Shown piece after piece: positions 6,130 through 11,696 of a stretch of 11,696 nucleotides of DNA. A model generated the notes under the pieces. The model ran no database searches. It saw nothing but the letters and a program-made list of their open reading frames with translations, and had not been told where the DNA came from. This stretch comes from an uncultured Flavobacteriales bacterium (GTDB taxonomy: Bacteria > Bacteroidota > Bacteroidia > Flavobacteriales_D > Sanyastnellaceae): contig CALCNZ010000192.1 in NCBI GenBank assembly GCA_937897625.1, forward strand, positions 1 through 11,696, given 5' to 3'. Both the position numbers and the translations under genes were made by a program. Within the stretch, counting starts at the first letter, position 1. Every line of letters begins with the position of its first letter.

Positions 6130-8025
6130 ATGAGTGACTCTATCAAACACGAATGCGGTATCGCATTTTTAAGACTGAAGAAACCTCTTCAGCATTACAC
6201 CGATAAATACGGAACTGCTTTTTACGGACTAAATAAAATGTATCTCCTTATGGAGAAAGAGCACAACCGAGGCCAAGATGGCGCTGGTTTAGCCAACATT
6301 AAATTAGATCCAGAACCAGGTAAAAAATATATTTCGCGCATTCGAAGTAACGACGCGCAACCGGTTCGTGAAGTGTTTGCGAAAGTGATGAGTCGTTTTG
6401 CAGACTTGGCCAAGAAAAACCCGGATAAGCTAAAGAACGCACAACATTTAAAAAACAATTTTGCTTTTACGGGCGAAGTGTTTTTAGGTCACTTGAGATA
6501 CGGAACTTACGGAGGGAATAGCATTGAAAACTGTCATCCGTTTCTTCGTCAAAACAACTGGATGACCCGTAATCTCGTGCTTGCAGGGAATTTCAACTTA
6601 ACTAACGTAGATGAATTGTTTGGTTTGTTGGTTGAATTGGGACAACATCCAAAGGAGCGAACAGACACCGTTACAGTGATGGAAAAGATTGGTCATTTCT
6701 TGGATGAAGAAAACCAAGTTCTTTTCAATCAGTACCACCAGCAAGGCTATTCAAACCAACAGATTTCCGATTTAATAGCGAAGAACATAGACATTCAACG
6801 CGTGCTTCAACGTGCAAGTAAGGATTGGGATGGAGGATTCGCAATGGTAGGAATGTTGGGACATGGTGATGCATTTGTTTACCGCGATCCGAATGGAATT
6901 CGTCCAGCTTTTTATTATGAAGACGATGAGGTTTGTGTTGTTGCAAGTGAGCGCCCGCCCATTCAAAGTGCGTTCAATGTTCCGCTTGATCAAATTAAAG
7001 AAATACCTGCCGGTTGTGCATATGTTGTTAAGAAGGACGGAAGTTCTTCAATGAAGGAAATAAAAACGTCAACGGCATTAACCCCTTGTTCATTCGAGAG
7101 AATTTATTTTTCAAGAGGAAACGATGCTTCCATTTATCAAGAGCGTCAAGACCTTGGAAAGAATATCGTTCCCCGTGTGTTGCAAGAAGTGAATTACGAT
7201 TTAGAAAATACAGTTTTTTCTTTCATTCCAAACACTGCGGAAACGGCGTTTTACGGAATGATTAAAGCGTTAGAAGATCATTTGAACGATGTGAAAATTG
7301 AAAAACTAACATCAGGCTCATGGTCGAATGAAGAGATTGAGGCCATTGTTCGCAAGCGTGCACGCATTGAAAAGATTGCCATTAAGGATGTCAAAATGCG
7401 GACTTTCATCACGCAAGATTCTGCACGTGATGAAATGGTTTCGCATGTTTACGATGTTACGCACGGAACTGTGAAAGCGGGTGTTGACACGCTAGTGGTG
7501 ATTGATGATTCAATTGTTCGTGGAACTACATTGAAGAAGTCAATTATTAAAATGCTCGACCGTCTGGAACCGAAAAGAATAATTATTGTTTCTTCCGCAC
7601 CGCAAATTAGATATCCCGATTGTTACGGTATAGATATGGCTAAAATGGGCGATTTCATTGCTTTTCAAGCCATTGTTGCTTTGTTGAAACGTGACGGAAA
7701 GGAAGGTATTCTTGATGTTGTTTATTTGAAATGTAAAGAGCAAGAAAGTGTTCCAAAAGAACAAGTAAGAAACTATGTAAAGGAAGTTTACGAAGCCTAT
7801 ACGCAAGAAGAAATTTCGGAAATGGTAGCGAAGTTGGTTACACCTGAAGGCACTAGAGCCAAAGTGAGTGTGCTTTTCCAAACCATTGAAGGCCTTCACA
7901 ACGCTTGTCCTAACAACCAAGGCGATTGGTATTTTTCAGGAAATTACCCCACCCCTGGCGGAAATAAAGTAGTGAACAAGGCCTTCATTAATTACATGGA
8001 AGGCCGCGCTGAGCGTGCCTATTAA
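6130..8025 (+). CDS. purF: Amidophosphoribosyltransferase, long Bacteroidota-type PurF homologue
   Basis: The protein combines a class II glutamine amidotransferase with a phosphoribosyltransferase domain. By family it makes phosphoribosylamine from PRPP and glutamine, the first step of purine synthesis. The chosen ATG gives 631 residues beginning MSDSIKHECGIAF; Cys9 is the nucleophile and needs removal of an eight-residue propeptide, as in Bacillus-type PurF. HNRGQDGAG, GHLRYGTYG and AGNFNLTN complete the glutaminase site. The PRPP loop is VVIDDSIVRGTT (456-467), followed by SSAPQIRYPDCYGIDMAKMG. Canonical PurF has about 470-510 residues; the extra length includes segments within the glutaminase half and a C-terminal extension. 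Long homologues of this kind occur beside a normal PurF in many Bacteroidota (from memory), so this copy may be a paralogue with a distinct role. The ORF opens further upstream at 6091, but that start is not preferred. Confidence 0.9.
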   Translation: MSDSIKHECGIAFLRLKKPLQHYTDKYGTAFYGLNKMYLLMEKEHNRGQDGAGLANIKLDPEPGKKYISRIRSNDAQPVREVFAKVMSRFADLAKKNPDKLKNAQHLKNNFAFTGEVFLGHLRYGTYGGNSIENCHPFLRQNNWMTRNLVLAGNFNLTNVDELFGLLVELGQHPKERTDTVTVMEKIGHFLDEENQVLFNQYHQQGYSNQQISDLIAKNIDIQRVLQRASKDWDGGFAMVGMLGHGDAFVYRDPNGIRPAFYYEDDEVCVVASERPPIQSAFNVPLDQIKEIPAGCAYVVKKDGSSSMKEIKTSTALTPCSFERIYFSRGNDASIYQERQDLGKNIVPRVLQEVNYDLENTVFSFIPNTAETAFYGMIKALEDHLNDVKIEKLTSGSWSNEEIEAIVRKRARIEKIAIKDVKMRTFITQDSARDEMVSHVYDVTHGTVKAGVDTLVVIDDSIVRGTTLKKSIIKMLDRLEPKRIIIVSSAPQIRYPDCYGIDMAKMGDFIAFQAIVALLKRDGKEGILDVVYLKCKEQESVPKEQVRNYVKEVYEAYTQEEISEMVAKLVTPEGTRAKVSVLFQTIEGLHNACPNNQGDWYFSGNYPTPGGNKVVNKAFINYMEGRAERAY

Positions 8026-9152
8026 ATAGCGAGCCCCATGCGGATGTAAGTAAACAAATCAACGGGCATTTGTTTTATTCTTTCCTTGGATTGCTGATGA
8101 CCGATACGAACAACAACCGTGTTTTTTTCAGGAATCATAACAATGTATTGACCGCGCATTCCTCGTGCCGATTGGAATTTCACTCCGTCTACTTCGCCCA
8201 TCCACCAATGAAGTCCGTACCAATCGCAGATTGAATTGTTACCATCTTGAATGGTCCACGGCTCAAAGGATTCAGCTAAAAAAGCAGAGTCAATGATTGC
8301 TTCTCCATTGACTTTTCCGTGATGTAAAATACATTGACCAAGCATACCGAAGTCTTTTGCGGTGGCATAGATTCCAGTGAATGGTTTTTCAAATCCGTTT
8401 TCGGAATCTATGTTCCAGTAGGCCGGAGAAGACGCCCCGATTTTAGACCAAATTTTTTCTTCGAAATAATTTGAAATTTTCTTTTGAGTGGCAGCCTCAA
8501 GGATCATTCCCAGTAACACGGTGTTGCCTCCTTCGTAAGACCAATAAGTTCCTGGTGTTTGCTCTACTTTGTATGGAGAAGTTATAGCTTTTAAGTCTTT
8601 ACCATAATATGCTTTTGCCATATATCCGAAAGGACTGTTATAGCTTTCTCCAAATGGAATTCCGCTGCTCATGTGAAGCAGTTGTTCGAGAGTGACATCT
8701 TTGCTATTCCAAGGAATATATTTTGAAATTGGATCGCTGAGTGAAGAAATTTTTCCGTCATGAATGGCGCATCCAACAAGCAATGAGACAGCACTTTTTG
8801 CCATGGAGAACGAGTTCCAATGTGTTGTGTCTGCCCCGGGATTTCCATACCATTCAGACACCAAAGAATCGTTTCTGTATACCAAAAAAGCTTCCGATTC
8901 AGTGGAGTTTAAAAACTGAATATCTTGTTCCGAGAGAGATTTTAAGTTTGCAGGAATTGATACTGTGTTTCCTTTATTTATTTTTCGAGTATCGAACATG
9001 GAGAAGTCGTCGATGTCTGGCTTACTTTTTCCGTGCAAATAGGTACAATAAACCCCTCGGGCAAGATAACCGTTTCCAGAGATGAAGAGTATTCCAACAA
9101 GAAGCCCTATTGACCCGAAAACAATGAGAACAATTTTAAGGGCAGTTTTCAT
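8022..9152 (-). CDS. Membrane-anchored serine hydrolase, beta-lactamase/DD-peptidase family
   Basis: The 376-residue product belongs to the serine beta-lactamase-like (class C / AmpC-type, Pfam Beta-lactamase) superfamily. One hydrophobic N-terminal helix (about 5-27) anchors it in the inner membrane or acts as an uncleaved signal, leaving the enzyme in the periplasm. The catalytic S-x-x-K is SMAK (Ser116, Lys119) in HWNSFSMAKSAVSLL. The second motif region is YWSYEGGNTVLLG (203-215), with Tyr206 the likely general base. LEQLLHMSSGIPF (155-167) is the typical following segment. Near the C-terminus, ARGMRGQYIVMIPEKNTVVVRIGHQ (329-353) is the region of the third motif, with His352 in place of KTG, as in many esterase-like members. 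Members include esterases, peptidases and beta-lactamases, so substrate cannot be told and resistance should not be assumed. It follows the coiled-coil gene by 5 bp and overlaps the stop of purF. Confidence 0.92.
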   Translation of the reverse strand: MKTALKIVLIVFGSIGLLVGILFISGNGYLARGVYCTYLHGKSKPDIDDFSMFDTRKINKGNTVSIPANLKSLSEQDIQFLNSTESEAFLVYRNDSLVSEWYGNPGADTTHWNSFSMAKSAVSLLVGCAIHDGKISSLSDPISKYIPWNSKDVTLEQLLHMSSGIPFGESYNSPFGYMAKAYYGKDLKAITSPYKVEQTPGTYWSYEGGNTVLLGMILEAATQKKISNYFEEKIWSKIGASSPAYWNIDSENGFEKPFTGIYATAKDFGMLGQCILHHGKVNGEAIIDSAFLAESFEPWTIQDGNNSICDWYGLHWWMGEVDGVKFQSARGMRGQYIVMIPEKNTVVVRIGHQQSKERIKQMPVDLFTYIRMGLAI

Positions 9153-9157
9153 GGCGG

Positions 9158-10075
9158 TTATTTAAGAGTGACTTCGGATTTACCAATTAGATTTCCACCT
9201 TCATAAATTTCAAGACGGTATGTACCTTTGTCGAGAGTTGACGTTGGGGTGAAATAAATACTCACATCAGTGTCTTGTCCCTGATAATCGATTTCACGTG
9301 AAGCGCCGAAGGTATCGGCTTGTCCAGTTGCTGTGAAACTACCGCCTCCTTTTCCATTCAATGTGTTTCCGTTTGGACCAATGACTTTTAAATAAAGGGT
9401 TTTTCTACCGGGCTTAACAATTCTATTTTCACGCAGGGTGAATGAAGTTTTAATCATCGAAGATTTTCTTGCCTGTTCAGTAACGGCTTCTGCACCGCTG
9501 TTTCTTGCAAAAACACCTGTAGAATAGAATCCGCCAGTGGATAAAACAGAACCGGCTTTCACGATTTCTTTGGTAGAGTTAAGATCTGTTTCAAGTGTCT
9601 TGCTTCTGTTTTCAGCAGCAGCTGCTTGTTGTTTGGCTTGCTGCCCTTCAGCGAATAAGCGGTCATTGTCTTGTTGAAGCGAATCGATTTGATGAATGTA
9701 TCCCTTCATAATGTTCCGCAAGGTTTGCGTTTCAGCTAGAAGTTTTTTAATGTCGTAATCCTTATTTTTTGCGCGTTTCAATAAACCCTCGATTTGTGTT
9801 CGTTGCGCTTCAATTTGCGCCATCATCTCGGTGTTGTCTGTAGATAGAGTGTCGTACATCATTTTCATGCTTGTTAACGAATCTTCCGCCAACTTATACA
9901 ATTCAATAATTTGCTCTGGAGTAGCATTCGCAGCGTCCATGGCAAGCACATTCAACGCACCCATGCTATTTTCTAAAGTAACAATTCGATCTCGACTTAC
10001 TTTCACCCAGAAGGCAAGACCAAGACACATTGCGCCTAGAACGCTAATAACAATGATGGCAACTCTTTTATTCAT
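9158..10075 (-). CDS. Membrane-anchored coiled-coil protein with C-terminal beta domain, function unknown
   Basis: The 305-residue product has a single N-terminal membrane helix (about 5-24) after MNKR. A long helical, heptad-like region follows at about 53-172, rich in Leu, Gln, Glu and Lys (for example IEAQRTQIEGLLKRAKN and IHQIDSLQQDNDRLF). After a Gly/Ser-rich linker (174-195) comes a beta-rich C-terminal domain of about 110 residues, with SFTLRENRIVKPGRKTLYLK (211-230), VIGPNGNTL and GTYRLEIYEGGNLIGKSEVTLK. The C-terminal part looks like an immunoglobulin-like or other beta-sandwich fold. I do not know a named function; similar coiled-coil proteins are widespread in Bacteroidota and are sometimes misnamed as SMC-like. 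The predicted topology puts the bulk in the periplasm. It is first in a likely two-gene operon with the serine hydrolase, which suggests envelope work, but this is inference. Confidence 0.85.
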   Translation of the reverse strand: MNKRVAIIVISVLGAMCLGLAFWVKVSRDRIVTLENSMGALNVLAMDAANATPEQIIELYKLAEDSLTSMKMMYDTLSTDNTEMMAQIEAQRTQIEGLLKRAKNKDYDIKKLLAETQTLRNIMKGYIHQIDSLQQDNDRLFAEGQQAKQQAAAAENRSKTLETDLNSTKEIVKAGSVLSTGGFYSTGVFARNSGAEAVTEQARKSSMIKTSFTLRENRIVKPGRKTLYLKVIGPNGNTLNGKGGGSFTATGQADTFGASREIDYQGQDTDVSIYFTPTSTLDKGTYRLEIYEGGNLIGKSEVTLK

Positions 10076-10090
10076 AAGACAGGTTTTCAG

Positions 10091-10098
10091 CGAAAATA
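10091..10098 (-). promoter_or_regulatory. Candidate -7 element for the coiled-coil/hydrolase operon
   Basis: On the minus strand this is TATTTTCG, one base from TAnnTTTG, ending 15 nt before the start codon at 10075. No good -33 element was found at the expected distance, so the call is tentative. Confidence 0.35.
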
Positions 10099-10129
10099 CA
10101 ATTATTTATAACGAAGAGTATTGAAAAGA

Positions 10130-10160
10130 TTCGGATTATTGAAGAATGAATGTATATTTG
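10130..10160 (+). promoter_or_regulatory. Promoter of tRNA-Cys
   Basis: TATATTTG at 10153-10160 matches the Bacteroidota -7 consensus TAnnTTTG at every fixed position. TTCG at 10130-10133 is one base from the -33 TTTG, and the spacer is 19 nt. Transcription would start about 5 nt before the mature tRNA, leaving a very short leader for processing. Confidence 0.65.
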
Positions 10161-10171
10161 CCATTCGCAAG

Positions 10172-10242
10172 GGTCCTGTGGCCGAGCGGCTAGGCAGAGC
10201 TCTGCAAAAGCTCGTACAGCGGTTCGAATCCGCTCGGGACCT
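10172..10242 (+). tRNA. tRNA-Cys (anticodon GCA)
   Basis: The 71-nt cloverleaf is complete. The acceptor stem pairs GGTCCTG (10172-10178) with CGGGACC (10235-10241), with one G-U pair. The D arm follows at about 10181-10195. The anticodon stem GAGCT/AGCTC encloses the loop CTGCAAA with GCA at 10204-10206, and the variable loop is short. The T arm is AGCGG-TTCGAAT-CCGCT (10218-10234). The discriminator base at 10242 is T (U73), a known identity element of tRNA-Cys. CCA is not encoded: the next bases are CAAAA. It reads UGU and UGC codons. Confidence 0.97.
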
Positions 10243-10249
10243 CAAAAAC

Positions 10250-10276
10250 AAAACACCTCTTCGGAGGTGTTTTTTT
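10250..10276 (+). terminator. Intrinsic terminator after tRNA-Cys, likely bidirectional
   Basis: The stem AAACACCTC (10251-10259) pairs with GAGGTGTTT (10264-10272) around the loop TTCG. This makes a C(UUCG)G tetraloop, an exceptionally stable form. Seven T residues (10270-10276) follow on the plus strand. On the minus strand the hairpin is followed by TTTTGTTTTTG, so it can also end the holB transcript. The holB stop codon (10275-10277) is inside the plus-strand T-run. Confidence 0.9.
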
Positions 10277-11408
10277 ATGCTTTTTCTTTTCGGTTCAACA
10301 GTCGAAAAATGCGCATAGACAATTCGAAGAAAAGAATTTTATTGTTAACGTTTTGACCAACACTGCGGTGAGCAGACTCTAACTCGAGCATTATTTCTTC
10401 AATGTTCAAATGATTAATGAAAGGAGAAAACTTTTGAGCAAAAGCTTTTTCATTAGAAGTAAAACGCGAAATATTCTCGGAGGTGTAATTCAAGATTAAG
10501 TTTTGTCGCATCTGATCTAAGGCGTACAGCAGAAAATGCTTCAAATCTTCACGTGTCAACTCATTCATTTTTTCAGACCAGGCATACAAAGCGGGTACAT
10601 TCTTCGAATAGCAGTGCCTCATCCAGGTTTGAAACTGAATGGCGAAAAATTCATTTGGGTCGTTGTTATCTCGAAGGCGCATAGCTATGTCCCAACTTCC
10701 GTCTGCATAGTGCGCTATATCTGCAATTTTGTGCTCATCAACTCCCAATTGTTTCAAACCTGCTGAGAGGGAAGCTTCGTCAATTTTCGGGACTTGAATT
10801 ACCTGAACACGAGACAGAATAGTGTTGAGAATGTTTTCAGATGAGTTCGCAATAAAGAAAAAAAGTGTATTTGCAGGCGGCTCTTCAACAATTTTCAAAA
10901 GTTTGTTTGCAACGTTTTCTCCAATCATTTCGGCCATCCAAATGACCATTATTTTATATCCTCCTTCGAACGATTTTAAAGAGAGCTTTCTTACAATATT
11001 GGCCGCTTCGTGTACAGAAAAAAGAAGTTGCTTGTTGTCTTTTGAAAGTTCTTTAGTCCAGTCTTCAACGCCGAAATATGGAGAAAGTAAAAGTCTGTTT
11101 CTCCATTCCGTGCCGAAGTCGTCTGAGATGGTCTCCTTCGGATTAGGTTTGTTGAAAAAAGGAAAACTAAAGTGAAGATCTGCAAATTGAAATGAGCTGT
11201 TTTTTTTACAAGTAGGGCATGAGCCGCATGAATCTTCGGAGGTGGCATTCGGACAATTAATAAATTGTGCATAGGCCAAAGCGAGTGCTAAATTTCCTGA
11301 GCCCTCAGGTCCTAGAAACAATTGTGCATGGGCAATGCGATCTTCTGCTTTTGCTTTGCGCAAGCGGTCGATCACGTCTTTTTGTCCAATGATATCTGCG
11401 AACCTCAT
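10275..11408 (-). CDS. holB: DNA polymerase III subunit delta prime
   Basis: Delta prime is the stator subunit of the clamp loader that places the sliding clamp on DNA during replication. With the start at MRFADIIGQ the protein is 377 residues; the family pattern begins F-x-D-I-I-G-Q. The frame stays open to 11501, but that extension overlaps the upstream gene and lacks family likeness. The AAA+ P-loop is GPEGSGNLALA (33-43), with Asn39 in place of the Walker lysine; this fits a subunit that does not hydrolyse ATP. A four-cysteine zinc module follows (Cys52, Cys61, Cys64, Cys67). KLLKIVEEPPANTLFFF (169-185) and ILNTILSRVQ (193-202) are the usual sensor-1 region and the SRC-like segment, here SRV. 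It lies 23 bp after the recO-like gene and probably shares its transcript. DnaX is excluded by the dead P-loop and length. Confidence 0.93.
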   Translation of the reverse strand: MRFADIIGQKDVIDRLRKAKAEDRIAHAQLFLGPEGSGNLALALAYAQFINCPNATSEDSCGSCPTCKKNSSFQFADLHFSFPFFNKPNPKETISDDFGTEWRNRLLLSPYFGVEDWTKELSKDNKQLLFSVHEAANIVRKLSLKSFEGGYKIMVIWMAEMIGENVANKLLKIVEEPPANTLFFFIANSSENILNTILSRVQVIQVPKIDEASLSAGLKQLGVDEHKIADIAHYADGSWDIAMRLRDNNDPNEFFAIQFQTWMRHCYSKNVPALYAWSEKMNELTREDLKHFLLYALDQMRQNLILNYTSENISRFTSNEKAFAQKFSPFINHLNIEEIMLELESAHRSVGQNVNNKILFFELSMRIFRLLNRKEKA

Positions 11409-11415
11409 TTCATTG

Positions 11416-11423
11416 CGAAGATA
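11416..11423 (-). promoter_or_regulatory. TATCTTCG motif just before holB
   Basis: The minus-strand sequence TATCTTCG is the same octamer as upstream of the purF-like and symporter genes. It ends only 7 nt before the holB start, so a transcript from it would be essentially leaderless. The -33 region is poor (TTCG with a 24-nt spacer). It may be chance. Confidence 0.2.
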
Positions 11424-11431
11424 ACTGAAGT

Positions 11432-11696
11432 TTAATCGAATATTTCGCGAAACATTTCCAATGAATTCAACCGTAAAGGAGTATCTAAGTTGGAAGAACA
11501 AAAAGCAATGAGCTCTTCTAATAATGTTTTTCGCTGATCGCGACTGAGGGGGCTTGTTGCCTCAAATTCAATAGGAGATGAAATGAAAAGTTGAAGGGAT
11601 TGATGTAGCGTTGCTTCGTCACTCCTGTTGTTTTCAAAAGTTATTTCGTATTCATTGCTGAGAAATCCCATCTCGAGAGCGAATTGAGCAATGAAG
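11432..11696 (-). CDS. recO: DNA repair protein RecO, C-terminal part (partial, runs off right edge)
   Basis: The frame is open to the right edge of the window, giving 87 C-terminal residues beginning FIAQFALEMGFLSNEYEIT. The pattern is that of the RecO C-terminal domain: a helix ending in a GF turn, a short strand (YEITFEN), a variable part, then RDQRKTLLEELIAFCSSNL and the final LNSLEMFREIFD. This compares with the family's ending of the type K-S-L-E-V-L-[RK]-E-[VI]-F. RecO assists RecA loading on SSB-coated single strands in the RecF pathway. An ATG at 11669-11671 exists but lies within the domain, so it is not taken as the start. The stop is 23 bp before holB. The identification rests on the C-terminal motif alone and is moderately firm. 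Confidence 0.68.
   Translation of the reverse strand, partial: FIAQFALEMGFLSNEYEITFENNRSDEATLHQSLQLFISSPIEFEATSPLSRDQRKTLLEELIAFCSSNLDTPLRLNSLEMFREIFD

Noticed and set aside
8022..9152. Reading the serine hydrolase as an antibiotic-resistance beta-lactamase
   Set aside because: It has the fold and the SxxK motif, but the third motif is not KTG and the membrane-anchored layout is that of general serine hydrolases; no resistance can be inferred.
10121..10356. Plus-strand reading frames of 65 and 68 codons across the tRNA-Cys region
   Set aside because: They run through the tRNA, its terminator and the end of holB, and have no protein-like features.
11406..11413. Mini-ORF ATG-AAA-TGA overlapping the holB start
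   Set aside because: Two sense codons arising from overlapping ATGs; without ribosome data it cannot be separated from chance.
11409..11501. Longer holB start adding 31 residues
   Set aside because: The extension overlaps the upstream recO-like gene and lacks family likeness; MRFADIIGQ matches the usual delta prime N-terminus.

Overview
This window looks like a chromosomal segment from a Bacteroidota bacterium, most likely a flavobacterial relative (inference). The evidence is the gene content: a DUF4270-type lipoprotein, a one-domain starch-synthase homologue, a long PurF-like amidotransferase, and a CarboxypepD_reg plus TonB-plug protein. Further support comes from AT-rich coding DNA, few recognisable Shine-Dalgarno sequences, and several upstream elements that fit the Bacteroidota sigma-A -7 box (TAnnTTTG, often TATCTTCG here). 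Genes are tightly packed; no gene-free stretch exceeds about 150 bp.

Left block (1-3372): a minus-strand cluster reads one-domain GT5 starch-synthase homologue, DUF4270 lipoprotein, then glmS, which runs off the left edge. Gaps are 3 and 11 bp, so one transcript is likely. It diverges from panC (pantothenate synthetase) on the plus strand across 89 bp.

Middle block (3369-8025): on the minus strand lie an SLC1/DAACS-type symporter with an enlarged first periplasmic loop, a 97-residue unknown protein whose only plausible start is TTG, and a 236-residue secreted protein that has a TonB-receptor plug but no barrel. A strong inverted repeat separates the last two. On the plus strand, divergent from the plug gene, is a long PurF-like amidophosphoribosyltransferase with a short N-terminal propeptide.

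Right block (8022-11696): a minus-strand pair encodes a membrane-anchored coiled-coil protein and a membrane-anchored beta-lactamase-family serine hydrolase. Then come a plus-strand tRNA-Cys(GCA) with its own promoter and a UUCG-loop terminator, and a minus-strand pair of a partial recO-like gene followed by holB (DNA polymerase III delta prime). The terminator is probably shared by the converging tRNA and holB transcripts.

Most of the window is housekeeping: amino-sugar, pantothenate and purine synthesis, replication and repair, and a tRNA. I see no mobile element, CRISPR array, phage gene or defence island, and no clearly new multigene system. The less understood items are the one-domain GT5 homologue without the usual substrate-binding motif, the barrel-less plug protein, the TTG-start small protein beside a hairpin, and the coiled-coil/hydrolase pair.
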